Source: an uncultured Ruminococcus sp.
Lineage (GTDB): Bacteria > Bacillota > Clostridia > Oscillospirales > Ruminococcaceae
NCBI GenBank assembly: GCA_902464115.1
Contig: CABQIF010000009.1
Coordinates: 1-30,121 of the forward strand
Direction: 5' to 3'
Length of the DNA: 30,121 bases
Under the pieces are notes generated by a model that made no database searches, had not been told where the DNA came from, and saw nothing but the letters and a program-made list of their open reading frames with translations. The first letter of the stretch is position 1. Each line of letters begins with the position of its first letter. The position numbers and the translations under genes are program-made. This document shows, piece by piece, positions 7,250-15,272 of this stretch.

Positions 7250-9949
7250 ATGGGAATATTTAGTAAATTATTTGGCTCCTACAGTACGAGAGAGCTTGCA
7301 CGTATTGAACCGATTAAGCAAAAAGTTCTGGCACTGGACGAAGAATATACAGCTTTATCGGATGCAGAATTAAAGGGAAAAACACAGGAATTCCGTGACC
7401 GGCTGGAAAGCGGCGAAACACTGGATTCCATGATGGCGGAAGCACTGGCAACCGTTCGGGAAGCAGCGTATCGTGTCCTGGGCAAGAAGCCGTTCCCGGT
7501 ACAGATTATTGGTGCGATCGTTCTGCATCAGGGACGAATTGCAGAAATGAAAACCGGTGAAGGTAAAACTTTGGTAGCCTGCGTTGCATCCTATCTGAAT
7601 GCATTGCCGGGCAAGGGCGTTCATGTTGTCACCGTAAACGACTATCTGGCAAAGACACAGTCCGATGAAATGGGCAAGGTACTCCGGTTCTTGGGCTTAA
7701 CCGTTGGCTGTATCCTGCATGGTCTGACCAACGACCAGCGGCGGGAAGCATATGCATGTGATGTTACTTATGGTACCAATAACGAACTGGGCTTTGACTA
7801 TCTGAGGGATAACATGGTTATCTATAAGAAAGACAAGGTACAGCGGGAACATAACTTTGCCATCGTCGACGAAGTGGACTCTATCTTGATTGACGAAGCA
7901 AGAACCCCGTTGATTATTTCTGGTCGTGGGGACAAGTCTACCTCTCTGTATGGCGTTGTGGACAAGTTCGCAAAGACCTTGACCCCGACCATGGTTGTCG
8001 AAATGGACAGCAAGCAGGATCAGGAAGATACCAATGAAAATGCCGATTACATCATTGATGAAAAGGCAAAGACCGCAACCATTACCCGTCGTGGTGTCAA
8101 GAAAGCAGAAGATTATTTTGCAATTGATAACCTGATGGCACCGGAAAACCTGACCTTGCTGCACCACATCAATCAAGCATTGAAAGCCAATGGTGTGATG
8201 CGGAAGGATATTGACTATATCGTAGAAGATGGCGAAGTTGTCATCATTGATGAATTTACTGGTCGTAAGATGCTGGGCAGACGGTTTAATGATGGTCTGC
8301 ATCAGGCGATCGAAGCAAAGGAAGGTGTAAAGGTTGCAAGAGAATCCAAGACACTGGCAACCATCACGTTCCAGAACTATTTCCGTCTGTATAACAAGCT
8401 CTCCGGTATGACCGGTACGGCAATGACAGAAGAAGACGAATTCCGGGAAATTTACAAGTTGGATGTAATTGCAATCCCGACCAACCGACCAATCAAGCGA
8501 ATTGACCGGAATGACTTGGTTTACCGGACAGAAGCTGCAAAGTATCGTGCCATCATTGAACAAATTATCGAATGCCACGAAAAAGGACAGCCGGTACTGG
8601 TTGGTACGATTTCCATTGAAAAATCCGAATTGCTCTCCGCAATGCTGAAGAAGAAGGGCATCAAGCACGAAGTCTTGAATGCAAAGTATCACGCAAAGGA
8701 AGCAGAAATTGTTGCACAGGCTGGTAAGCTGGGTGCAGTTACCATTGCAACCAATATGGCTGGTCGTGGTACGGATATTATGCTGGGCGGTAATGCAGAA
8801 TTTTTGGCAAGAGCAGAAATGCGGAAGAAAGCATATCCGGAAGAAATCATCACCGAAGCCATCGGTTATGCGGATACCGACAACGAAGAAGTGTTGGCAG
8901 CCAGAGAAGAATATCAGGAACTGTACCGCAAATACAGTGCAGAAGTCAAGGAAAAGGCAGTGGCGGTCAAGGAAGCAGGCGGTCTGTATATTTTGGGTAC
9001 AGAACGGCATGAATCCAGAAGAATTGATAACCAGCTGCGTGGTCGTTCTGGTCGTCAGGGTGACGAAGGTGAAAGCCGTTTCTTCCTGTCTGTTGAAGAC
9101 GACCTGATGCGTGTATTTGCTGGTGACCGTCTGGAAAACCTGATGCGGACACTGAACGTCGATGAAAATACACCGATTGAAAGCAAGTCCCTGTCCAAGA
9201 TTATCGAATCTTCTCAGAAGAAGGTAGAAGGCAGAAACTTCAGTATTCGTAAGAATGTCCTCAACTATGATGATGTTATGAATACTCAGAGAGAAATTAT
9301 CTATAAGGAACGGCAGCAGGTACTGGATGGCGAAGACCTCCACGACAGCATCTTGAAGATGATGGAAGAACTCATCAACGATACGGTAAAGCAGTATATC
9401 AATGAAGAAGTCGTTGACCGGACACAATGGAATCTGGTTGGTCTGAAGGATCACTTCTTAGGTTGGATTACCGAAGAAAACGACCTCGAATATGAGGGCG
9501 AAGACCTCGAAAAGCTGACCGTAGACACACTGATTGAAACCTTGACAGAAAAGGCAAAGAGCCTCTATGCAGCACGGGAAGAACAGTATGGTTCAGATGT
9601 CATTCGGGAACTGGAACGGGTTGTTATGCTGAAGGTTGTCGATACCAAGTGGATGGCACACATCGACGACATGAGCGAACTCAAGAAGGGCATCGGTCTG
9701 CGTGCATATGGACAGCAGAACCCAGTTGTCGAATATCGGTATGAGGGCTTTGAAATGTTCGATGCAATGGTTGCTTCGATTAAGGAAGACACCATTCGGA
9801 TGCTGTTGACCATGCAGCTGCGACAGAATCAGGCTCCGGAACGGGAACAGGTTTCCAAGCCAGATGCACCGAATGCAGGTGCTGGAGATGGCAGCTTTGG
9901 CACACAGAGAAGAAATCCGGCACGGGCTGCAAAGAAAAATCAGAAGTAA
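7250..9949 (+). CDS. secA: Protein translocase ATPase SecA
   Basis: SecA is the cytoplasmic motor that drives unfolded preproteins through SecYEG. The 899-residue product shows the Walker A motif in EMKTGEGKTLVA, the DEAD-family motif around VDEVDSILIDEARTPLI, the preprotein cross-linking domain, and helicase motif VI in LRGRSGRQGDEGESRF. The frame stays open to 7154, but that would place the start upstream of the promoter, so ATG at 7250 (beginning MGIFSKLFG) is chosen. Upstream AGGAAAAGG (7231-7239) serves as a weak ribosome binding site. The C-terminus ends in a basic tail without the CxC...CH zinc motif found in many SecA proteins, so no SecB-type zinc finger is present. A YccF-like gene follows closely. 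Confidence 0.98.
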   Translation: MGIFSKLFGSYSTRELARIEPIKQKVLALDEEYTALSDAELKGKTQEFRDRLESGETLDSMMAEALATVREAAYRVLGKKPFPVQIIGAIVLHQGRIAEMKTGEGKTLVACVASYLNALPGKGVHVVTVNDYLAKTQSDEMGKVLRFLGLTVGCILHGLTNDQRREAYACDVTYGTNNELGFDYLRDNMVIYKKDKVQREHNFAIVDEVDSILIDEARTPLIISGRGDKSTSLYGVVDKFAKTLTPTMVVEMDSKQDQEDTNENADYIIDEKAKTATITRRGVKKAEDYFAIDNLMAPENLTLLHHINQALKANGVMRKDIDYIVEDGEVVIIDEFTGRKMLGRRFNDGLHQAIEAKEGVKVARESKTLATITFQNYFRLYNKLSGMTGTAMTEEDEFREIYKLDVIAIPTNRPIKRIDRNDLVYRTEAAKYRAIIEQIIECHEKGQPVLVGTISIEKSELLSAMLKKKGIKHEVLNAKYHAKEAEIVAQAGKLGAVTIATNMAGRGTDIMLGGNAEFLARAEMRKKAYPEEIITEAIGYADTDNEEVLAAREEYQELYRKYSAEVKEKAVAVKEAGGLYILGTERHESRRIDNQLRGRSGRQGDEGESRFFLSVEDDLMRVFAGDRLENLMRTLNVDENTPIESKSLSKIIESSQKKVEGRNFSIRKNVLNYDDVMNTQREIIYKERQQVLDGEDLHDSILKMMEELINDTVKQYINEEVVDRTQWNLVGLKDHFLGWITEENDLEYEGEDLEKLTVDTLIETLTEKAKSLYAAREEQYGSDVIRELERVVMLKVVDTKWMAHIDDMSELKKGIGLRAYGQQNPVVEYRYEGFEMFDAMVASIKEDTIRMLLTMQLRQNQAPEREQVSKPDAPNAGAGDGSFGTQRRNPARAAKKNQK

Positions 9950-9984
9950 GCAATCAAAAAACACAGTCAGAATGGATGGGTGCG

Positions 9985-10344
9985 ATGAGTTGTCTGGGAA
10001 ATCTCCTTTGGTTTTTGTGCTGCGGACTTTGGCAGGGTCTTTCGTGGCTGCTGGCAGGACTTTTATGGTGCATCACCATTGTTGGAATCCCGATTGGTTT
10101 GCAGTGCTTTAAATTTGCTTCGCTGGCATTCTTCCCCTTTGGGAAAGAGGTGCGTTATGGTGGCGGAACGGTTTCCCTGCTCCTGAATCTGATTTGGATT
10201 CTGGTCAGTGGGATTCCGTTGGCAGTTGCTGCGGCAGCAAATGGAATTGTATTGTGCTGTACCATCATTGGCATTCCGTTCGGATTACAGTGTTTTAAAA
10301 TGGCAAAACTTGCTTTGATGCCGTTTGGTACAGAAGTTTCTTAA
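9985..10344 (+). CDS. YccF-like small inner-membrane protein
   Basis: This is a hydrophobic protein of about 119 residues resembling the YccF (DUF307) family, whose function is unknown. It has two internal copies of one pattern: a hydrophobic segment, then GIPIGLQCFKFASLAFFPFG in the first half and GIPFGLQCFKMAKLALMPFG in the second. This is the tandem-domain arrangement known for the family. ATG codons at 9976 and 9985 are both possible; 9985 (MSCLGNLLWF) matches the usual family N-terminus better, but neither has a strong ribosome binding site. It lies 35 nt after secA and is probably read from the secA promoter. A strong terminator follows at 10378-10407. Confidence 0.8.
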   Translation: MSCLGNLLWFLCCGLWQGLSWLLAGLLWCITIVGIPIGLQCFKFASLAFFPFGKEVRYGGGTVSLLLNLIWILVSGIPLAVAAAANGIVLCCTIIGIPFGLQCFKMAKLALMPFGTEVS

Positions 10345-10377
10345 CCAGTGGCAGAGAAGATACAGAAACAACAAAAG

Positions 10378-10407
10378 GGGCGTGGCAGCAATGACACGCC
10401 CTTTTTT
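10378..10407 (+). terminator. Strong intrinsic terminator after the YccF-like gene
   Basis: GGGCGTG (10378-10384) pairs perfectly with CACGCCC (10395-10401) over a ten-base loop, followed by six T (10402-10407). It ends only 20 nt before the next start codon. Confidence 0.92.
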
Positions 10408-10427
10408 CAGAGAAAAGAGGCGTTTGA

Positions 10428-11183
10428 ATGGAAACAGGATACGAGGCATTTTCGTTTTATTACGACCAGCTGACAGAGAATGTAGAATATCCGCAGCGAG
10501 CAGCCTATTTTCACAAGCTGATTCAGAAATACCGCCAGTCAGAGGGCGTTGTACTGTTGGATTTGGCTTGCGGAACGGGCAGCCTTTCAGAAGAATTTGC
10601 AAAACTTGGCTATGATGTATTGGGTGTTGACTATTCCTATGGAATGCTGAATCAGGCAATGCAAAAGAAGCTGGAACACAACCTGCCGATACAGTATATT
10701 TGTCAGGATATGCGAGAACTGGACTTGTATGGAACAGTGGATGTTACGGTCTGTGCATTGGACAGCTTAAATCATTTGGATTCGTTTTCTGATGTCCAGA
10801 CTGTTTTTCAGCAGGTGTTCAATGTGACAGAATCCGGCGGTGTTTTTCTGTTTGATATGAATACGCCGTATAAGCATCGAGAAGTGCTTGGAAATCAAAT
10901 TTATCTGTATGATACAGATGATGTCTATTGTGTGTGGGAAAATCAGTATGAAGAGCTAGACAATCAAGTGACGATTCAGCTGCATTTTTTTGCTCGGCAG
11001 GAAGATGATACTTATTTTCGCTCAGAAGAATGCATGACAGAACGGGCGTATCCGCCGGAGCAGGTAACTGCAGCGTTACAGCAGATTGGCTGGGAAGTTT
11101 TGGGCTGCTATCATGCAGACACAGAAGAGCCATTACGGGAAGATAGTCAGCGGATGGTATTTGTCGCAAGAAAAACAAGATAA
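10428..11183 (+). CDS. Class I SAM-dependent methyltransferase
   Basis: This 251-residue protein has the class I methyltransferase fold. Motif I is VLLDLACGTGSL at residues 42-53, and the acidic residue that binds the SAM ribose is Asp68 in VLGVDYS. A later segment, VTVCALDSLNHL, fits motif IV. The substrate cannot be told from sequence. ATG at 10428 is preceded by AAAAGAGG at 10413-10420. It heads a tight gene run with hslO 15 nt downstream, yet begins only 20 nt after a strong terminator and I see no convincing promoter between. Transcription is therefore either by read-through or from a promoter inside or upstream of the terminator. Confidence 0.9.
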   Translation: METGYEAFSFYYDQLTENVEYPQRAAYFHKLIQKYRQSEGVVLLDLACGTGSLSEEFAKLGYDVLGVDYSYGMLNQAMQKKLEHNLPIQYICQDMRELDLYGTVDVTVCALDSLNHLDSFSDVQTVFQQVFNVTESGGVFLFDMNTPYKHREVLGNQIYLYDTDDVYCVWENQYEELDNQVTIQLHFFARQEDDTYFRSEECMTERAYPPEQVTAALQQIGWEVLGCYHADTEEPLREDSQRMVFVARKTR

Positions 11184-11198
11184 AAAGGAGCGTATACA

Positions 11199-12074
11199 AT
11201 GGCAATTTTAAAGCGTGCTATTTCAAAAGATGCATCGGTTGTATCTTATGCACTGGATGCAACGGATATGGTTGCAGAAATCGAACGGATTCATGAAACT
11301 TCTGCGGTTGTAACCGCAGCATTGGGGCGGTTAGCAGTCGCAGCCAGCATGATGGGCTATGGATTGAAGGGCGAAAAAGATACGGTCACCCTTCGAGTAG
11401 ACGGAAAAGGCCCAGCAGGGCAGTTGGTTGCCGTTGCAGACAGCCATGGCAATGTAAAATGCGACGTAGAACATCCAATTGTAGAAATTCCGCTGAACGC
11501 ACATGGAAAACTGGATGTTGGCGGAGCAGTCGGAACAGATGGAATGCTGTCTGTTGTGAAAGATTTGGGCTTGAAAGAACCTTATGTGGGAATGTGCCCA
11601 CTGGTGTCCGGCGAAATTGCAGAAGACATTGCAAGCTATTTTGCAACCAGTGAACAGACCCCAACCGTCTGCGGACTGGGCGTTTTAGTGAATCCAGATT
11701 TACACGTCAAAGCGGCTGGCGGTTATCTGATTCAGGTGCTGCCGTTTGCAAGCGATGCTTGTATTGACCAGCTGGAAAAGAATATTCAGGGCTTGCCACA
11801 CGTTACAAAGCTGCTGACAGATGGCATGACACCCGACCAAATTGCATTGCGGTTGCTGGATGGATTAGAACCGAATCTTCTGGATGAAGCAACGGTTTCT
11901 TATCACTGCGATTGCAGTCAGGAGCGGACAGAACAGGTATTGGTCAGCCTTGGAAAGCAGGAACTGGAACAGATGGCAGCAGATGGCGAAGATATTACAG
12001 TGACCTGTCGTTTCTGCCACAAGCAGTATACCTTTACACCGGACGAACTGCGGAAACTTGCAAAGAAGTCGTAA
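11199..12074 (+). CDS. hslO: Redox-regulated chaperone Hsp33
   Basis: Hsp33 is a cytoplasmic holdase switched on by oxidative unfolding. The 291-residue length is typical, and the N-terminal domain begins like other family members (RAISKDASVVSYALDAT). The C-terminal zinc switch is intact: Cys237-x-Cys239 in CDC and Cys270-x2-Cys273 in CRFC. The ribosome binding site AAAGGAG precedes ATG at 11199. The stop codon at 12072-12074 directly abuts the recQ start, so translation of the two is probably coupled. The neighbourhood places an oxidative-stress chaperone with a DNA repair helicase. Confidence 0.97.
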   Translation: MAILKRAISKDASVVSYALDATDMVAEIERIHETSAVVTAALGRLAVAASMMGYGLKGEKDTVTLRVDGKGPAGQLVAVADSHGNVKCDVEHPIVEIPLNAHGKLDVGGAVGTDGMLSVVKDLGLKEPYVGMCPLVSGEIAEDIASYFATSEQTPTVCGLGVLVNPDLHVKAAGGYLIQVLPFASDACIDQLEKNIQGLPHVTKLLTDGMTPDQIALRLLDGLEPNLLDEATVSYHCDCSQERTEQVLVSLGKQELEQMAADGEDITVTCRFCHKQYTFTPDELRKLAKKS

Positions 12075-13928
12075 ATGAACAAACATGAAGCACTCCAACA
12101 GTATTTTGGACATGCTGCCTTTCGGGATGGACAGGAAGAAGTCGTGGATGCGATTTTGCAGGGGCGGGATGTTTTGGGCATTATGCCGACGGGAGCCGGA
12201 AAATCAGTCTGCTACCAGCTTTCAGCCATGCTGCTTTCCGGTTTGACGATTGTCATTTCTCCGCTGATTTCGCTGATGAAAGACCAAGTGGATAGCCTGC
12301 TGGAAATCGGCATATCCGCTGCTTATCTCAACAGCAGCATGGATGCTGGAGAATATCAAGTGACCATGTTGCAAGCCCGACAGGGCATCTATCGCATTTT
12401 ATATGTTGCACCGGAACGGCTGCAAACAGAGGGCTTTTTGTCGTTTGCAGAGCAGGCAGAAATTTCGATGGTTACGGTGGATGAAGCACACTGCGTTTCT
12501 CAGTGGGGGCAGGACTTTCGGCAAAGTTATCTCGGCATCGCAGAATTTTTGAACAAGCTACCAAAGCGTCCGATTGTCAGTGCTTTTACTGCAACGGCAA
12601 CCGAACAGGTCTGCAAGGACATCTGTCGCCTGTTGCAGTTGCAAGACCCGTTTCAGATTACAACGGGCTTTGACCGAAAAAATCTGTATTTTGCTGTCCG
12701 AACCCCTCGCAACAAGGAACAGGAACTACTGGAACTGTTACAGGAACGACGAGGAAAGAGTGGTATTGTCTATTGCTTAGCACGAAAAACGGTGGAGGAA
12801 CTCTGTGACCGACTTTGTGAGCAGGGCTTTCCGGCAACCCGGTATCATGCCGGACTTTCGCAGGCAGAACGGGCAGCCAATCAAGAGGCATTTCTATTTG
12901 ATACAAAGCCCATCATGATTGCAACCAATGCTTTTGGCATGGGGATTGACAAGTCCAACGTGTCTTTTGTCGTGCACTATAATATGCCGAAAGATTTAGA
13001 GAGTTATTATCAGGAGGCAGGGCGTGCCGGACGAGATGGCGAACCAGCAGACTGTATTTTATTATACAGTGGGCGAGATGTCAAGACGCATTTATTTCTA
13101 TTGGATCAGGCACGGGAGATTTCTGAAATACAGGATGCCCAGCAGAAAGAACAGTGGCTGACTCACAGCAAAGAACGACTGCGAATCATGGCAGGCTATG
13201 CCACGACAACGAATTGCCTGCGAGAATATTTGTTGCGGTATTTTGGCGAGCGAGCACCGCAGTGTTGCGGACACTGTTCCAACTGTCAGGGAACATTTGA
13301 AACAACAGATATTACACTAGAGGCGAAGAAAATCATTTCCTGTGTCTATCGGGGATTGCAGCATCATTATCACTTGAGCCGAACGCTGGCAGCAGATGTT
13401 CTGACGGGCAGTAAAAAGGCTGCAATTTCAGAAATGCAGTTAAATCAGCTTTCCACCTATGGCATTTTAAAAGAATGCACTGCCCGGCAAGTCGTACAGA
13501 TGATTGATGCCCTGCTAGATTTGCATATTTTGGAGCTGCAAACGTATCGGGACTTTCAGATGCTGCAACTCACACCGGCAGCAGCCGAGGTGATTCGAGG
13601 AAATCAACAGGTGCTTTGGCGGCGGAGAAAAGAAGAACGAAAAACAGTTTTTATTCCGAAACCAAAGCCAACTGTGGAAGAAGATATAGAAGAGGCACTG
13701 TTTCAGCGGCTGTCTGCTCTGCGGGCAAAGCTGGCGGAGAAAGAACACATGCCAGCTTATATTGTTTTTTCCAATGCAGCCCTACGGGATATGTGTCGGA
13801 AAAAGCCCAGCAGTTTGGCAGCGTTCCGGCAAGTTTCCGGCGTTGGGATCATCAAATCTCAGAAATACGGAAAGGCATTTATCAAGGAAATTGCAGCGTA
13901 TACAGCAGAGAAATCGACGAATGAATAA
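12075..13928 (+). CDS. recQ: ATP-dependent DNA helicase RecQ
   Basis: RecQ is a 3'-5' helicase for recombination and fork repair. The 617-residue product has Walker A TGAGKS (residues 39-44), a DEAH box at 136-139 within VDEAHCVSQWGQDFR, and the family motif ATNAFGMGIDKSNV. The RQC zinc-binding cysteines lie in CCGHCSNC, with an upstream Cys in CLREYLL. A winged-helix region follows, then a C-terminal HRDC domain from about residue 540. ATG at 12075 follows the hslO stop with no gap; no separate ribosome binding site is obvious, consistent with coupling. The GNAT gene begins 27 nt after it. Confidence 0.97.
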   Translation: MNKHEALQQYFGHAAFRDGQEEVVDAILQGRDVLGIMPTGAGKSVCYQLSAMLLSGLTIVISPLISLMKDQVDSLLEIGISAAYLNSSMDAGEYQVTMLQARQGIYRILYVAPERLQTEGFLSFAEQAEISMVTVDEAHCVSQWGQDFRQSYLGIAEFLNKLPKRPIVSAFTATATEQVCKDICRLLQLQDPFQITTGFDRKNLYFAVRTPRNKEQELLELLQERRGKSGIVYCLARKTVEELCDRLCEQGFPATRYHAGLSQAERAANQEAFLFDTKPIMIATNAFGMGIDKSNVSFVVHYNMPKDLESYYQEAGRAGRDGEPADCILLYSGRDVKTHLFLLDQAREISEIQDAQQKEQWLTHSKERLRIMAGYATTTNCLREYLLRYFGERAPQCCGHCSNCQGTFETTDITLEAKKIISCVYRGLQHHYHLSRTLAADVLTGSKKAAISEMQLNQLSTYGILKECTARQVVQMIDALLDLHILELQTYRDFQMLQLTPAAAEVIRGNQQVLWRRRKEERKTVFIPKPKPTVEEDIEEALFQRLSALRAKLAEKEHMPAYIVFSNAALRDMCRKKPSSLAAFRQVSGVGIIKSQKYGKAFIKEIAAYTAEKSTNE

Positions 13929-13955
13929 CGATTGGCTGCAAAGGAGGCAGAATCA

Positions 13956-14417
13956 ATGGAATACACATTTGGAACAATTGCAGATATTCCAGCACTCATC
14001 GACATGCGAACGGCATATATTTTAGAAGACTTTGGAGAACTGTCCCCAGAGGATGAAGCAATTATGCGAAAGACGCTGCCGGATTACTTTTCAGAGCATT
14101 TAAATCGGGACTGTATTGCATTTCTGGCAAAAGATGGGGAAACAGTTGTTTCTGTGGCATTGCTGATGATTCTGCAAAAGCCTTGCCATCCAAAAATGAT
14201 TCATGGAAAGATGGGAGAAGTCCTCAGCGTGTATACGCTGCCTGCCTATCGCCGACAGGGCATTGCACAACACAATATGCAACGGCTGGTTGATTATGCG
14301 AGAGCCAACGGGCTGGATTATGTGAATCTCTCTGCCACAAAAGCCGGATATCCGGTTTATCGAAAAGTTGGTTTTTCGGAACGGCAATCGCATTATACAG
14401 AGATGCAGATTCAGTGA
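13956..14417 (+). CDS. GNAT family N-acetyltransferase
   Basis: This 153-residue protein has the GNAT fold. The acetyl-CoA binding motif A is visible as VLSVYTLPAYRRQGIA, with RRQGIA at 99-104, and the C-terminal motif B region is GYPVYRKVGF. The substrate is unknown. ATG at 13956 is chosen because AAGGAGG lies at 13941-13947; an upstream TTG at 13932 would precede that site. It is the last gene of the methyltransferase-hslO-recQ operon. A perfect dyad begins at its stop codon. Confidence 0.9.
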   Translation: MEYTFGTIADIPALIDMRTAYILEDFGELSPEDEAIMRKTLPDYFSEHLNRDCIAFLAKDGETVVSVALLMILQKPCHPKMIHGKMGEVLSVYTLPAYRRQGIAQHNMQRLVDYARANGLDYVNLSATKAGYPVYRKVGFSERQSHYTEMQIQ

Positions 14418-14439
14418 ACAAAAATCTGATTTTTGTTCA
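14415..14439 (+). terminator. Perfect A/T-rich hairpin overlapping the GNAT stop codon
   Basis: TGAACAAAAATC (14415-14426) is the exact reverse complement of GATTTTTGTTCA (14428-14439), with one base between. In RNA the tip would open to a three-base or larger loop. The dyad includes the TGA stop codon. It may be the operon terminator, with the U-rich 3' arm acting as the tract, but it has no GC-rich core and no clean T run after it. Confidence 0.45.
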
Positions 14440-14474
14440 GATGTAAAAAAATTTTACAAATTTGCAGAAACCAC

Positions 14475-14503
14475 TTGCTTTTTTTCTGCACATATTGTAT
14501 AAT
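14475..14503 (+). promoter_or_regulatory. Promoter of the DUF1292 gene
   Basis: TTGCTT at 14475-14480, a 17-bp spacer and TATAAT at 14498-14503. Transcription should start near 14510, about 60 nt before the start codon. Confidence 0.8.
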
Positions 14504-14568
14504 AGTCTTACAGCAATGCAAGAGCGTTGCAGAATACAGCCGCTCTCAGGAGCAGACAGGAGGACGAC

Positions 14569-14910
14569 ATGTCGGAAGAAAGAAACGAATTTACACCGGA
14601 TTTGTTTACCCTTGAAGATGAGGACGGAAACGAGCAGGTTTTTGAATTGCTGGATGTTCTGGAATACGAGGACAACACCTATTATGCATTGGTTCCTTAT
14701 TATGGCGAAGATGAAGATGCTTTGGCACAGGATGACGGAGAATTTGTCATCTTAAAGACCGAAGAAGTCAATGGGGAAGAAATGCTGGTTTCCATCGAAG
14801 AAGATGCAGAATATGAAACTATCGGAAACAAGTTCTTGGAACGCCTGAATGAAATTTACGGTGATGAGGACGACGAAGAAGATGAGGATGACGACGAAAT
14901 TTTTGAATAA
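14569..14910 (+). CDS. DUF1292 family acidic protein (YrzB-like)
   Basis: This 113-residue acidic protein matches the DUF1292 pattern, whose function is unknown. A beta-rich N-terminal part (TLEDEDGNEQVFELLDVLEY and a segment with YYALVPYY) is followed by a tail made almost wholly of Asp and Glu from about residue 97. The family is widespread in Firmicutes, often near alaS and yqgF, but here it stands alone with its own promoter. ATG at 14569 is chosen because AGGAGG lies at 14558-14563; in-frame codons upstream lie within the leader. Confidence 0.88.
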   Translation: MSEERNEFTPDLFTLEDEDGNEQVFELLDVLEYEDNTYYALVPYYGEDEDALAQDDGEFVILKTEEVNGEEMLVSIEEDAEYETIGNKFLERLNEIYGDEDDEEDEDDDEIFE

Positions 14911-14963
14911 TCGCAAGAATTTTTCAGTCAACAAAATTCCTCATAAATTTTCGGAAAAAAGAT

Positions 14964-14992
14964 TTGATTTTTTCTGAAAAGTGTGTTATACT
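14964..14992 (+). promoter_or_regulatory. Promoter of the structured ncRNA
   Basis: TTGATT at 14964-14969, a 17-bp spacer and TATACT at 14987-14992, extended by TG at 14984-14985. No reading frame of useful length follows. The expected transcription start, about 14999, coincides with the beginning of a folded RNA. Confidence 0.82.
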
Positions 14993-14998
14993 ATAGCT

Positions 14999-15211
14999 AA
15001 GAAAAATATAACTGCCTTGTTGCATGATGCACGTTGCGTGTCAATGCGGTTTTTATAATCCAACACTTTTTTAAAGGGAATTTAGCTCTGGATTTGGATT
15101 GCAGACCTCCCGCTTTGCGGACGAAGGGAGCGTGAAGGATACAGGCGGATACCCACCTTGCTATTTTAGCTTGGTTTTATGTGCCGCATGACGGCAAGGC
15201 GGTTTATTTTT
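14999..15211 (+). ncRNA. Structured ncRNA of about 210 nt (raiA-motif or 6S-type)
   Basis: The transcript starts just after its own promoter and its ends pair. The 5' arm 15002-15019 (ending CTGCCTTG) pairs with the 3' arm 15195-15211 (starting CAAGGCGG) with one G-U and one bulge. The helix can continue inwards as CATG (15023-15026) with CATG (15187-15190) and GCAC (15029-15032) with GTGC (15181-15184). Inside are hairpins such as CACG-TTG-CGTG (15030-15040), TCTG...CAGA (about 15077-15094) and CCGC-TTT-GCGG (about 15110-15120). AATCC near 15057 could pair with GGATT near 15080 or 15086 as a pseudoknot. Length, long closing helix and genomic isolation fit the Firmicutes raiA RNA or a 6S RNA. 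The pseudoknot potential favours raiA and the rod-like closing helix also suits 6S. A protein-coding role is unlikely. Confidence 0.65.
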
Positions 15212-15227
15212 CTCATAAAAACAACAA

Positions 15228-15272
15228 CAGCAGGCTGTCGGATGTTCCGATGACCTGCTGCTTTTGTTTTTT
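15228..15272. terminator. Bidirectional terminator between ncRNA and tetR gene
   Basis: CAGCAGG (15228-15234) pairs with CCTGCTG (15254-15260), and an inner TCGGA/TCCGA (15238-15242 with 15246-15250) extends the stem. On the plus strand it is followed by CTTTTGTTTTTT. On the minus strand the bases TTGTTGTTTTT follow, so it can stop both the ncRNA and the convergent tetR operon. Confidence 0.85.

Noticed and set aside
7697..9454. Open frame of 585 codons on the minus strand opposite secA
   Set aside because: It is fully contained in secA and reads as a low-information sequence rich in Cys, Phe, Asn and Gln, with no family match and no start signals.
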